The notes under the pieces are model-generated. The model was given only the letters and a program-made list of their open reading frames with translations, did no database searches and was not told where the DNA came from. A stretch of DNA of 32,249 nucleotides from Deltaproteobacteria bacterium RIFOXYA12_FULL_61_11 (GTDB taxonomy: Bacteria > Bdellovibrionota_F > JAHFAK01 > YA12-FULL-61-11). A program made the position numbers and the translations under genes. Shown piece by piece: positions 1-7,712 of the stretch (position 1 is the first letter of the stretch; each line of letters starts with the position of its first letter). The stretch is from contig MGSU01000297.1 in the NCBI GenBank assembly GCA_001799195.1, positions 1 to 32,249 on the forward strand, written 5' to 3'.

Positions 1-636
1 ACGAGTCCGCTCGCCTCGGAGATCAGGGTTAGCAGTTCGGCTGATCTTAGCACCTGGAGTGCGCCGACCACGGTGCTGCGTCCGCAGTATCCCTGGGAGC
101 GTCGCTTGCAAGCGACCAACGGTAATCCCTTCGTCCTGGCCCGTGGAGGTAAGTATTACCTGTATTTCAGCGCGGGGAGCATCTTCCTGCCCGACGCCCT
201 GTACTTCGAACCGAGATACCTCGGCCTCGCGGTGGCCGATCATCCCGAGGGCCCCTTCACCAAATTGCCCGAGCCCATCCTCTCCCCGGAACCCGGTCAC
301 CCCTATTTTTCGCAGGGCAGGGGATCGATCAAGATCCTGCCGCCTTTCCCGGGAAATCCAGGCGTGCTAGCGCTGCACAATGCTATGTATCGGGATGCTG
401 CCGGGCATTCCCGCTCGGCCATCCATGTGCTCGCGAGTGCCGATGGAGTACACTTCGAGCCTGTGTGTTCAGAACCCATCCTTGCCCCCGAGGTCTCGAA
501 ACCCTGGCAAAGGGCTTTTGTCTATGCCTTCGATGCTCGGGTACACGACGCGAGACTTTGGCTGTACTTCAATGCGCGTTCCGGCTGGTTCATCGGCCGG
601 GAGCAACTCGGGCTTGCCTGGCATTCTTGGCCTTGA
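1..636 (+). CDS. Glycosidase-like beta-propeller protein, 5' end cut off by the window
   Basis: The frame is open from base 1 to the TGA at 634-636, so the gene starts upstream of the window; the first internal start (GTG at 73) lies inside the fold. The visible 211 residues contain blade-type motifs of the GH43/GH32-like five-bladed propellers: an S-x-DL-x-x-W motif near residue 15, then NGNPFVL, KYYLYFSAG, 'VADHPEGPFTKL', 'SADGVHFEP' and 'LWLYFNAR'. Such proteins hydrolyse or bind oligosaccharides, often outside the cytoplasm. The N-terminal blades and most catalytic acids would lie outside the window, so activity cannot be judged. It is convergent with the RRM gene. Fold assignment is fairly safe; substrate is unknown. 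Confidence 0.6.
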   Translation, partial: TSPLASEIRVSSSADLSTWSAPTTVLRPQYPWERRLQATNGNPFVLARGGKYYLYFSAGSIFLPDALYFEPRYLGLAVADHPEGPFTKLPEPILSPEPGHPYFSQGRGSIKILPPFPGNPGVLALHNAMYRDAAGHSRSAIHVLASADGVHFEPVCSEPILAPEVSKPWQRAFVYAFDARVHDARLWLYFNARSGWFIGREQLGLAWHSWP

Positions 637-700
637 TCCAATTACCCAACAATACCGGTTACTGCCTCCCGCGTTGGGTAAGGCGCAGCTCCTCGCACGA

Positions 701-750
701 AAGTCGGGTACGACTTGGAAAAAATGATAGTACTCGACCGTCGAACGGTC
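701..750. terminator. Two short inverted repeats between convergent genes
   Basis: Two perfect 6-bp stems lie in the 170-bp gap between convergent genes: AAGTCG/CGACTT with a 4-nt loop (701-716) and GACCGT/ACGGTC with a 3-nt loop (736-750). A run of six A at 719-724 would give a U-run for minus-strand transcripts, but 11 nt after the second stem, which is not the canonical spacing. A transcription stop is an inference from location. Confidence 0.25.
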
Positions 751-806
751 ACATCATGGGAAGATCAGGAGAAGCGATAGCGAGAGGAGGGAAGGGGAAA
801 AATTGT

Positions 807-1124
807 TTACCAACCGCCGCGATTGCCGCCGCGCCCACCACCGCCGCCACCGCTGCCGCCGCGATTGTCGCGGGGAGCTTGCGGGCGAGCTTCGTTCACG
901 GTCAGGCGGCGGCCGTCGAGTTCGGCTCCATTGTGCTGACGAATCGCTTCCTGGGCTTCATCATCGGTCGTCATTTCGACGAAACCGAACCCCTTGCTGC
1001 GACCGGTATCCCGGTCCATGATGATATTGGCGGACTCGACATTCCCGCTCGAGGAGAAGAGATTCCGCAGACCCTGTTCGGTCGTGTTGTAAGAGAGACC
1101 GCCAACGAACAACTTCTTACCCAT
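807..1124 (-). CDS. RRM-type glycine-rich RNA-binding protein
   Basis: A 105-residue protein with a single RNA-recognition motif followed by a Gly/Arg tail. RNP2 is LFVGGL (residues 5-10) and RNP1 is KGFGFVEM (44-51), both with the aromatic residues that stack on RNA bases. Residues 80-105 are an RGG-like flexible tail. Stand-alone bacterial RRM proteins of this size bind single-stranded RNA in the cytoplasm and are often cold-responsive; that role is known for the family, not shown here. I chose the ATG at 1124 because AGGG lies 8 nt upstream and MGKKLFVGG is the usual family start; a GTG at 1133 would add three residues. It is transcribed alone. Confidence 0.9.
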   Translation of the reverse strand: MGKKLFVGGLSYNTTEQGLRNLFSSSGNVESANIIMDRDTGRSKGFGFVEMTTDDEAQEAIRQHNGAELDGRRLTVNEARPQAPRDNRGGSGGGGGGRGGNRGGW

Positions 1125-1455
1125 GTACTTCACCCTACCTTGTTCCGCCGACCGTGAAAGGGCGAATCCCTCCCGCCGGTCCCGACGGAGATTACTGAGG
1201 ACCCCCCTATACCACAGACCGGGAACCTTGCATAGTTTTTTTTTGCCTCAGGTGTAGGAGTTCAGTCTTGGGGGAGCGAGGGGTCCTGTCGCCTCACACC
1301 CCCACCATGCTCATCCTTGCGCGTGGCGGGGGTCCCCCGTCGGCGCCACCCCTACGAGGTTACAGAAACTATCAGCAATCCCCCCTGAATGGTTGCCCTC
1401 AGGTCGCAGTGCAGGTACTTCGTACTTTGGAAGTTCGGGGTTCATGGCGAAGTAA
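1125..1455. other. Divergent intergenic region between the RRM gene and rubrerythrin
   Basis: No convincing gene was found here. The stretch holds the 5' leader and promoter of the RRM gene (minus strand) and sequence upstream of rubrerythrin. A run of nine T lies near 1236-1244, and the region around 1268-1360 is C/G-homopolymer rich. Short ORFs exist but show no motif and no ribosome binding site. I could not place a confident promoter for the RRM gene. Confidence 0.5.
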
Positions 1456-1484
1456 TTGACAACATGCGGGAGGCAGGCTAGGCA
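1456..1484 (+). promoter_or_regulatory. Candidate promoter of the rubrerythrin-lon unit
   Basis: A perfect -35 hexamer TTGACA (1456-1461) is followed after 17 bp by TAGGCA (1479-1484), a poor -10. A start near 1491 would give a leader of about 30 nt containing the AGGGGG ribosome binding site just before the ATG at 1523. The weak -10 suggests an activator or an alternative element. Confidence 0.4.
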
Positions 1485-1522
1485 AAGGCATTCTCTGTTC
1501 CATCTCTGCACCAGGGGGTAAC

Positions 1523-2104
1523 ATGACCACGCTCGCAGGAACCAAGACTCTGACCAATTTGATGGCGGCTTTTGCCGGTGAGAGCCAGGCCCGCAACCGT
1601 TATACCTATTATTCCAAGATCGCCCGCAACGAGGGCTATATCCTGGTGGCCAAGATCTTCGAGGAAACCGCGGACCAGGAGAAAGAGCATGCCAAGGCCT
1701 TGTTCAAGTACCTGAAGGATAGCGGGGCTGAGGTGACCATTACCGGGACTTTCCCCACAGTCATGGCCGGTTCGGTCGAGAACCTCGCCGCAGCCGCCGA
1801 GGGCGAGCACCACGAGTGGGCTGAGATGTATCCCGCCTTCGCCGTAACTGCAGAACAGGAAGGGTTCAAGGACATCGCCGTGGTCCTGCGCAACATCGCC
1901 AAGGCCGAAGCCCATCACCAGGAACGCTACGACCTGTTGCGCCGCAGGTTGCAGAGCGAGACCATGTTCCGGTCTGACGGCGGTCCCGTGAAATGGGTCT
2001 GCCAGAACTGCGGAATGGTCCACGAGGGGCCTCAGGCCCCGGAGAAGTGTCCGGCGTGCGCCCACCCGAAGGCGCATTTCCGTCGCGCGGACCTCAATTT
2101 CTGA
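1523..2104 (+). CDS. rbr: Rubrerythrin
   Basis: A 193-residue protein with the two rubrerythrin modules in standard order. The N-terminal four-helix ferritin-like domain (about 1-145) carries the di-iron ligands expected for the family: E20, E53 and H56 of EKEH, E95 and E98 of EGEHHE, and E129 with H132 of EAHH. The C-terminal rubredoxin-like domain has two CxxC pairs (C160/C163 and C176/C179) for one Fe(SCys)4 site. Rubrerythrins reduce hydrogen peroxide in the cytoplasm using electrons from NAD(P)H via rubredoxin-type partners, and are typical of anaerobes and microaerophiles. AGGGGG precedes the ATG. The gene ends 12 bp before lon, implying co-transcription of peroxide defence with proteolysis. 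Confidence 0.95.
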   Translation: MTTLAGTKTLTNLMAAFAGESQARNRYTYYSKIARNEGYILVAKIFEETADQEKEHAKALFKYLKDSGAEVTITGTFPTVMAGSVENLAAAAEGEHHEWAEMYPAFAVTAEQEGFKDIAVVLRNIAKAEAHHQERYDLLRRRLQSETMFRSDGGPVKWVCQNCGMVHEGPQAPEKCPACAHPKAHFRRADLNF

Positions 2105-2116
2105 GTTGAGGTCTCC

Positions 2117-4570
2117 ATGACGATCGAAGAACAGGGTACCTCTGACCTCGACGAACCGACCCTCGAGAGCGAGGAACCCGGTGAGGACGAAGAGGAACTC
2201 ACAGCTGACGATATCCCGCGCAGTCTCCCCCTCCTGCCCATCCGTAACACGGTGCTCTTCCCGATGATGGCCTTGCCGCTGACCATCAAGCGCAAGGAAA
2301 CGATCAAACTCATCGACGACGTCTCCGAGGCCCAGGGCCTCTTCGCCATCACCATGGCCAAACAGGAGGGGACTCGGTTGCACAATGAGGAAGACCTGCA
2401 CCGCATCGGCACGGTCGTGAAGATCTTCAAGATGTTGCGTTTGCCGGACAACCACCTCCAGGTCATCGTGCACGGTCTTTCTAGGATGCGCATCGAGGCC
2501 ATCACGTCGAGGGATCCGTATCTCCTCGCCGACATCAGTCCCTTGCCGGAACCGGCTCTGGCTGCGGGCAAGGACCTCGAGATCGAGGCGCGGGTGCATG
2601 CTTTACGTTCCAATTTCGGCAAGTACGTCGAGTTGGTCAAGAACGTGCCTCAGGAGTTCGTGCTCATGGTCATGAACGTGCGCGATCCGCGGCGTCTGGC
2701 CGACATCATGTCCACCGCCTTCGATGCCGAGGCCTGGGAACGGCAACAAATTCTCGAGACTCTCGATCCGCGGTTGCGGCTCGACGTGGTCAATGACCTC
2801 TTGGCCAAACAACTCCAGGTCGCAAGGATCGGCAAGGAGATCCAGGACAAGGTCAAAGGCAACATGGATGAGGCACAGCGCAAGTACTTCCTGCGCGAGA
2901 AGTTGAAGTCGATCCAGAAGGAGTTGGGAGAGGGAGAGGACGGTTCTGCAGAGGTCGAGGAACTGCGCCTCAAGATGGACAAGGCAGGCTTGCCCGAAGA
3001 GGCCCGCAAGGCGGCGGAGCGCGAGCTCGACCGGTTGGCCAGGATGTCGACCAACTCGGCCGAGTACACGGTCTCGAAGACCTATCTCGATTGGTTGCTC
3101 GAGTTGCCCTGGTCCGTGGCTTCGACCGACGACCTCTCGCTCCGGCGGGTCAAGAAAGTCCTCGACGAAGATCACTTCGGCCTGGAGAAGGTCAAGGAGC
3201 GGATCCTCGAGTTCCTGGCCGTGCGCAAGCTGAAACCCGACCTCAAGAGCCCGATCTTGTGTTTCGTCGGTCCCCCGGGAGTTGGCAAGACCTCGCTCGG
3301 GCAATCCATCGCCAGGGCCATGGACCGCAAGTTCATCCGCATGTCCCTCGGCGGCGTGCGCGACGAAGCCGAGATCCGCGGCCACCGGCGGACCTACATC
3401 GGATCGCTGCCGGGGAGGATCCTGCAGAGTATCCGCCGGGCCGGGACCAACAACCCCGTGCTCATGCTCGACGAGGTCGACAAGTTGGGCGCCGATTTTC
3501 GCGGCGATCCCTCGTCCGCGCTGCTCGAGGTCCTCGATCCGGAACAGAACCACCATTTCCAGGATCATTATCTCGACGTCGGTTTCGATCTCTCCCGGGT
3601 CCTCTTCATCGTCACCGCCAATGTCCTCCATACGATACCTGAACCCTTGCGCGATCGGATGGAGGTCCTCGATTTGCCCGGTTACGCCGAGAACGAGAAG
3701 CTCGAGATAGCAAGACGCTATCTCCTGCCCAAGCAGATCGCCGGACATGGACTGCCCGAGCGGCAGATCCGCTTCCAACGAAAGGCCCTCAGTGCCCTGA
3801 TCCTCGACTACACCATGGAAGCCGGGGTGCGGAACATGGAGCGCGAGCTGGCCAGGATATGTCGCAAGGTCGCAAGGGATTATACTGTCGGCCGACAAAG
3901 GCCCGTCACTGTGACCCCTACCTCCCTGGTCAGGTTCCTCGGGAAGCCGAAGCGTCGTTTCGATATGGCCGAGCGACTGCGCATCCCCGGCGTGGCCATC
4001 GGTTTGGCCTGGAACGCTGCCGGGGGAGACATCCTGTTCATCGAGGCCAATCGTATGCCCGGAAAGAAGGGTTTGACCCTGACCGGCAAGCTGGGCGAGG
4101 TGATGCGGGAATCGGCCCAGGCTGCGCTGACCTATGTGCGTGCCAATGCCCAGGCTCTCGAGGTGGACGACGATTTCTTCGAGCGGTTCGATCTGCACAT
4201 CCATATACCTTCGGGAGCCATTCCCAAGGACGGTCCCTCGGCCGGGGTAACCCTCTTCACCGCGCTGGTGTCCCTGTTGTCCGATCGGCTGGTTCGCTCA
4301 GACCTCGCCATGACCGGAGAGATTTCCCTGCGGGGGCAAGTCTTGCCGGTGGGCGGGATCAAAGAAAAGGTCATGGCCGCGCATCGCGCCGGGATCAAGA
4401 GCGTAATCCTGCCCGAGCGCAATCGAGAGGATTTGGAGGATGTGCCCGACGAAGTGGCCGCGGCGCTGACCTTCCATTTTGTCTCGACCCTCGCCGAGGT
4501 GGAATCCCTGGCCTTCGAAGCGCGCACTCCGGTCGGAAGTGAGACGGGGGACCTCGGCTCACCCCCTTGA
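2117..4570 (+). CDS. lon: ATP-dependent Lon protease (endopeptidase La)
   Basis: A full-length LonA of 817 residues. An acidic N-terminal extension (about 1-35) precedes the LON substrate-binding domain (LPLLPIRNTVLFP onward). The AAA+ module has Walker A GPPGVGKT at 385-392 and Walker B MLDEVDK with D452/E453. The C-terminal protease domain has the catalytic Ser in KDGPSAG (S708) and its Lys partner in GGIKEKV (K751), 43 residues apart as in E. coli Lon. It degrades damaged and some regulatory proteins in the cytoplasm using ATP. GAGG lies 6 nt before the ATG. It follows rubrerythrin by 12 bp, so both probably share the promoter at about 1456-1484. Confidence 0.98.
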   Translation: MTIEEQGTSDLDEPTLESEEPGEDEEELTADDIPRSLPLLPIRNTVLFPMMALPLTIKRKETIKLIDDVSEAQGLFAITMAKQEGTRLHNEEDLHRIGTVVKIFKMLRLPDNHLQVIVHGLSRMRIEAITSRDPYLLADISPLPEPALAAGKDLEIEARVHALRSNFGKYVELVKNVPQEFVLMVMNVRDPRRLADIMSTAFDAEAWERQQILETLDPRLRLDVVNDLLAKQLQVARIGKEIQDKVKGNMDEAQRKYFLREKLKSIQKELGEGEDGSAEVEELRLKMDKAGLPEEARKAAERELDRLARMSTNSAEYTVSKTYLDWLLELPWSVASTDDLSLRRVKKVLDEDHFGLEKVKERILEFLAVRKLKPDLKSPILCFVGPPGVGKTSLGQSIARAMDRKFIRMSLGGVRDEAEIRGHRRTYIGSLPGRILQSIRRAGTNNPVLMLDEVDKLGADFRGDPSSALLEVLDPEQNHHFQDHYLDVGFDLSRVLFIVTANVLHTIPEPLRDRMEVLDLPGYAENEKLEIARRYLLPKQIAGHGLPERQIRFQRKALSALILDYTMEAGVRNMERELARICRKVARDYTVGRQRPVTVTPTSLVRFLGKPKRRFDMAERLRIPGVAIGLAWNAAGGDILFIEANRMPGKKGLTLTGKLGEVMRESAQAALTYVRANAQALEVDDDFFERFDLHIHIPSGAIPKDGPSAGVTLFTALVSLLSDRLVRSDLAMTGEISLRGQVLPVGGIKEKVMAAHRAGIKSVILPERNREDLEDVPDEVAAALTFHFVSTLAEVESLAFEARTPVGSETGDLGSPP

Positions 4571-4622
4571 CTTGGTTCGCTGAGTTGGGACAATGAACCC
4601 CTCCGGAGAGCAAGAGGCAGGC

Positions 4623-4913
4623 ATGGATCAGGAAGAACTGCTGCGCGGCGTGCGCATCCTCGTCGAAGGCCGCGTCCAAGGGGTAGGCTTCAGGTATTGG
4701 GTCAAACACCAGGCTCTGCGCCACAATCTCACCGGTTGGGTGCGCAATCGAGTTGACGGTGATGTCGAGTTGTACGCCCAGGGTACGCCAAGCGCTTTGC
4801 AGACTTTGATCGATCGCTGTTACGAAGGTCCTCCGACCGCTCGAGTCCTCAGTGTCAATACCGAATGGCGGGACCAACTCGAAGAGTTCTCTGAATTCAG
4901 TATAAGGATCTGA
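4623..4913 (+). CDS. acyP: Acylphosphatase
   Basis: A small cytosolic enzyme of 96 residues that hydrolyses carboxyl-phosphate bonds such as acetyl phosphate or 1,3-bisphosphoglycerate. The family signature GRVQGVGFRYW contains the phosphate-binding Arg (R24), and GWVRN contains the catalytic Asn (N42). The ATG at 4623 has AGAGG 5 nt upstream and gives the usual family length; an in-frame ATG at 4593 would add ten residues but has only GGGA close to it. It follows lon by about 50 bp on the same strand and may be the last gene of that unit. It ends only 6 bp from the convergent DUF4097 gene. Confidence 0.92.
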   Translation: MDQEELLRGVRILVEGRVQGVGFRYWVKHQALRHNLTGWVRNRVDGDVELYAQGTPSALQTLIDRCYEGPPTARVLSVNTEWRDQLEEFSEFSIRI

Positions 4914-4919
4914 GTCAGC

Positions 4920-6203
4920 TCACAGGGTGAGGACGAGACCGAGCTGCCCGGCCAGGGCGTTCAGGTTTTGTGCGTCGATCCTTCCGTAGAGCCAGGAGAG
5001 GCCGAAGTTCGCGGCGAGGAACGAAGCGATGGGACGCTGGTACCCCAGCGTGAGGCCCAGTCCCAAGCCGACCCGCTCGTCGAGTTCGGCATAGCCGTTC
5101 TTTGTCGGCAGGTAACAGAAACCGAGTGCGAATTCAGTATAGGCGGACTTCTGCGGACTGTAACCCCACCCGAGCAGTTCGAACCCGATCAGTTCTTGTT
5201 CGTCCTGACGCTTCGTGGCCAGGAAGGAGCTGTGTAGGGTCGCCTGGCCGTGGCGGCCGCGATGGAGGCCGAGAGCGAGATCTCCATACCCGGCGAGATC
5301 GGGCGAGGTCTTCGTGACGAAGCTGGCCGCGGGGCCGGACCGCAGACCGAGAGAAAAGTTCGAGCCCGGTCGTTCGCTGGACTCGTCGTCCTCCTCCTCT
5401 TCTTCTATGAGGATGTTCAATTGGTTGCGACGACGTGTGGGTGGGCGATCGGTGACGGTGCAGGAGGGGCAGCTCAGTTCGAGATCCCCGCTGACCGTTT
5501 TGACCTCGATCCGCGAAGTCCCTTCGCCCAAACGCAAAACCTTGCCATCCTCCGGGTCTGCCAGATCCTCTCCGTTGAGCAGGAAGCTGCCACTGACCGT
5601 CGAGAACAACACTTTCGACGAGGACGTGGAGGGAAGGTGGAGCTTGATGTCGCCGCTGATGGTCTTGTAGGTGAGGGTCGGGGAGAGGTCAGTTGCGAGG
5701 TGACGCACCGAGATATCGCCGCTGACCGAACGTCCGGAAGCACTCATGGTGCCTTCGAGGGAGACATCGCCGCTGACGGTGCGGAACTCGATGGTCCCGG
5801 TGAGGTTGGAACCCTCGAGGTCCGCGCTCACGGTGCGCAGCTCGACCCGTTGGAGGTTCGGCAGGCGCAGGGTGAAGGAGATGGAGGGGCTTGTGTTCTT
5901 GTCGAAAAGCGAAGCCCAGAGGCCGTCTTCTTCTTCCAACACTTTGATGGTGATGAGTTTTGCGGTTTCATCGACCTCGACGGACACGGGATTGATTCCC
6001 GGGTCCAGGGTTTCGCTGGTCCTGGCCTCGATACCGAGGACCGGGTCAGTGCTGCCGAGGAGGGTGATCTTGCCCTTGACCGTGGTGAGGACGAGCCGGT
6101 ACTCGCTGTCCACGGGGATGGTCCGTTCCAAGATGACCCCTGCCAGGGTGGGCAGAGGGAGGATGAACGCGAGGATACTGCTCAGCAGGAGAAAAGTTCT
6201 CAT
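4920..6203 (-). CDS. Exported DUF4097 (LiaG-like) adhesin-fold protein with C-terminal beta-barrel-like domain
   Basis: A 427-residue protein with an N-terminal signal peptide (MRTFLLLSSILAFILPLP). Residues of about 110-290 carry at least six copies of a short beta-strand repeat of the form [RKS]-[TS]-[VI]-S-[GA]-D (RTVSADL, RTVSGDV, RSVSGDI, KTISGDI, STVSGSF, KTVSGDL), typical of DUF4097/LiaG-like beta-solenoids. After an acidic linker (IEEEEEDDESSE) the last 140 residues are alternating glycine- and aromatic-rich strands ending in LGLVLTL, as in outer-membrane barrels. I chose the ATG at 6203 because the frame upstream overlaps pspC and pspB. It lies 41 bp after pspC and is probably co-transcribed. 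The exact function is unknown; an envelope-stress role is inferred from context. Confidence 0.75.
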   Translation of the reverse strand: MRTFLLLSSILAFILPLPTLAGVILERTIPVDSEYRLVLTTVKGKITLLGSTDPVLGIEARTSETLDPGINPVSVEVDETAKLITIKVLEEEDGLWASLFDKNTSPSISFTLRLPNLQRVELRTVSADLEGSNLTGTIEFRTVSGDVSLEGTMSASGRSVSGDISVRHLATDLSPTLTYKTISGDIKLHLPSTSSSKVLFSTVSGSFLLNGEDLADPEDGKVLRLGEGTSRIEVKTVSGDLELSCPSCTVTDRPPTRRRNQLNILIEEEEEDDESSERPGSNFSLGLRSGPAASFVTKTSPDLAGYGDLALGLHRGRHGQATLHSSFLATKRQDEQELIGFELLGWGYSPQKSAYTEFALGFCYLPTKNGYAELDERVGLGLGLTLGYQRPIASFLAANFGLSWLYGRIDAQNLNALAGQLGLVLTL

Positions 6204-6244
6204 CGAGGATGCACTCCAAGTAAGGTGGTAGGCCAAAGTTGGCA

Positions 6245-6625
6245 TTATGCCAGGTCCTTGTACTTCCGCTCCAGTTCGTACTCGCTCGAGGTCACCAAGT
6301 CCTCCATGCGCCGCAGCCGGTCGTCCATGGAACGGAAATGATGTCTGACCCGGTGCAGGGTATCTTTGGGCGAAAAGCTGACCGAACGCCAGAAATCTTC
6401 TTCTTCGGCGTTGTTGTAGAGGTGCTCCGGCCGGGGTTTCAATCCCCAGGCCAAGAGCAAATATCCGATAAGGAAGAGGGGGAACGACACGAGTAGGCCG
6501 ATGAAGAACACCAGTCTCACGAGAGCGGTGCGCAGGCCGAGATATTCGGCTAGACCGGCGCAGACGCCGAACAGAAAGCCTTTCGCGGCATCCCGGTAGA
6601 GTCGATGGGGGTTTGCAGTGGTCAT
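6245..6625 (-). CDS. pspC: PspC-domain envelope stress membrane protein
   Basis: A 126-residue protein. The PspC domain occupies about 1-62: a short basic N-terminus (HRLYRDAAKGF), an amphipathic GVCAGLAEYLG segment and a strongly hydrophobic helix (VFFIGLLVSFPLFLIGYLLLAWGL). The cytoplasmic C-terminal region has a coiled-coil-like charged stretch (HFRSMDDRLRRMEDL). In Enterobacteria PspC with PspB senses inner-membrane damage and draws PspA away from PspF. The start overlaps the pspB stop by 4 bp (ATGA), indicating translational coupling. Confidence 0.93.
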   Translation of the reverse strand: MTTANPHRLYRDAAKGFLFGVCAGLAEYLGLRTALVRLVFFIGLLVSFPLFLIGYLLLAWGLKPRPEHLYNNAEEEDFWRSVSFSPKDTLHRVRHHFRSMDDRLRRMEDLVTSSEYELERKYKDLA

Positions 6626-6849
6626 CGCCGTTTTCTCCAGCTAGGGTTGTCGGCATCGAGAATGGTTTCCAACGTGACGATCCGGTTCTCCATCTTGCGC
6701 GCGAGCTGCCACAGCTCGCCGAGCATTGCCTCGTCCTCGCGGGAGAGCATGCGCGTCGAGCGGACCTTGCCAAGATAGTTGAAGACTATCCAGATCGGCA
6801 GGACGACGACCAGGAGGACGAGGCTGAGAACGAAGGTGAAGGTGTTCAT
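6622..6849 (-). CDS. pspB: PspB, phage shock protein B
   Basis: A 75-residue protein with the PspB layout: one N-terminal membrane helix (FVLSLVLLVVVLPIWIVFNYL) followed by a cytoplasmic amphipathic or coiled-coil segment (LGELWQLARKMENRIVTLETIL) and a basic end (WRKRR). PspB acts with PspC at the inner membrane in sensing loss of membrane integrity. It sits 9 bp after pspA and overlaps pspC by 4 bp, so the order pspA-pspB-pspC matches the classical operon. True PspB is less widely distributed than PspA or PspC, so its presence marks a proteobacterial-type Psp system. Confidence 0.92.
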   Translation of the reverse strand: MNTFTFVLSLVLLVVVLPIWIVFNYLGKVRSTRMLSREDEAMLGELWQLARKMENRIVTLETILDADNPSWRKRR

Positions 6850-6858
6850 GGGGCCTGC

Positions 6859-7536
6859 TCACGCTCCTTTGGGCTTGTCCTGGTTCATCTTGTTCTTGAG
6901 CTCGGCCAGTTCTGCGTCGATACGGGTTTCCTGTTCCAGTTTCGAGAATTCGTCCTCGAGACCGTTCTTGCCCGAACCGGAGAAGGCCTCGACCTCGCCC
7001 TCGATGCGTTCGAGGTTCTGTTCGAACTGCTCGAACTTGGCGAAGGCCGAGTTCGAACTCACCCGGCTCATGCGCTCTTGGATCTGGCGTTGCGAGAGGG
7101 CGGTCTGCTTGCGCAAGATGATGGCCTTCTGCCGGCTCTTGGCTTCCTTGAGTTTGGTCTCGAGGGTGCCGATATCCTGTTTGAACCGCGCCAAGTTGTC
7201 CACGATCTCGTCGCGCTGGGTCTCCAACCGCCGAGCATCGTCTTCCTTCCTGGTCTTCTGCGAGAGCGCCGCCTTGGCAAGATCATCGCGCTGCTTGCTT
7301 ACCGCCAGCTCGGCCTTCTCTTGCCACGAAAGCTGTTCCTCGCGGAGTCGCCCGAGGTGCCGTTCCATGGTTTTCTGCTCGGCAATGACCTTGGCGGCCT
7401 GGGATTTGACCTCGACCAGGGTGTCTTCCATTTCCTGGATCATCAGGCGCACGATCTTCTCGGGGTCCTCGGCCTTCTCGATCATGTGCAGGATATTGGC
7501 GTTGATGATGTCGTTCAAACGGGAAAAGATGCTCAT
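6859..7536 (-). CDS. pspA: PspA/IM30 family membrane-maintenance protein
   Basis: A 225-residue ESCRT-III-like protein. It begins with the amphipathic membrane-binding helix (MSIFSRLNDIINANI) and is predicted helical throughout, with long charged coiled-coil segments (DPEKIVRLMIQEMEDTL onward) and a family-typical tail. PspA binds stressed inner membrane and, when free, binds PspF and blocks its activity. The ATG at 7536 was chosen because GGAGG stands 5 nt upstream and MSIFSR is the conserved start; a longer frame to 7623 would run through the sigma-54 promoter. It is the first gene of the psp operon and lies divergent from pspF. Confidence 0.97.
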   Translation of the reverse strand: MSIFSRLNDIINANILHMIEKAEDPEKIVRLMIQEMEDTLVEVKSQAAKVIAEQKTMERHLGRLREEQLSWQEKAELAVSKQRDDLAKAALSQKTRKEDDARRLETQRDEIVDNLARFKQDIGTLETKLKEAKSRQKAIILRKQTALSQRQIQERMSRVSSNSAFAKFEQFEQNLERIEGEVEAFSGSGKNGLEDEFSKLEQETRIDAELAELKNKMNQDKPKGA

Positions 7537-7575
7537 GTCGTCCTCCGTGTTGGGTTCAGGTTGGGACGCCGGCAA

Positions 7576-7592
7576 AGCATCTCCCGTGCCAG
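7576..7592 (-). promoter_or_regulatory. Sigma-54 promoter of pspABC
   Basis: On the minus strand the 17-mer CTGGCACGGGAGATGCT matches the sigma-54 consensus YTGGCACGRNNNTTGCW at every defined base but one (A for the first T of TTGC), with the GG and GC doublets at the right distance. The start point would be about 28 nt upstream of the pspA ATG. This fits control by the divergent activator PspF. Confidence 0.85.
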
Positions 7593-7606
7593 GTTGCCAC
7601 TGTTTG

Positions 7607-7619
7607 TAGCGCTTTGATT
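7607..7619 (-). promoter_or_regulatory. IHF-like site upstream of the psp promoter
   Basis: The minus-strand sequence AATCAAAGCGCTA matches the IHF consensus WATCAANNNNTTR except for one base. It lies about 15 bp upstream of the -24 element, where DNA bending would bring PspF to the sigma-54 polymerase, as known for E. coli pspA. The match is short, so this is tentative. Confidence 0.4.
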
Positions 7620-7669
7620 GCACAAAGAGAAGTAAAAAATTGCGGGTGTGGCTCTGGACTGCTTTCGTT

Positions 7670-7688
7670 AAGAATGATAATCATTATT
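7670..7688. promoter_or_regulatory. Fur-box-like palindrome between pspA and pspF
   Basis: The 19 bases here match the classical Fur box GATAATGATAATCATTATC at 16 of 19 positions. The core AATGAT-A-ATCATT (7673-7685) is a perfect 6-1-6 inverted repeat, and 7675-7689 matches the 7-1-7 Fur/Per/Zur box at 13 of 15. It contains the -10-like GATAAT (7676-7681) and ends 24 bp before the pspF start, so a bound Fur-family protein could block pspF expression. Confidence 0.55.
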
Positions 7689-7712
7689 TGAATTCATTAA
7701 AAAGTAGTAAAA

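Noticed and set aside
2603-4204. Long minus-strand ORF (533 codons) inside lon
   Set aside because: It is the mirror of lon's codon bias; the plus-strand frame has all Lon motifs and the antisense translation shows no domain.
6204-6773. N-terminal extension of the DUF4097 protein frame
   Set aside because: It overlaps pspC and pspB in another frame; the ATG at 6203 begins a proper signal peptide.
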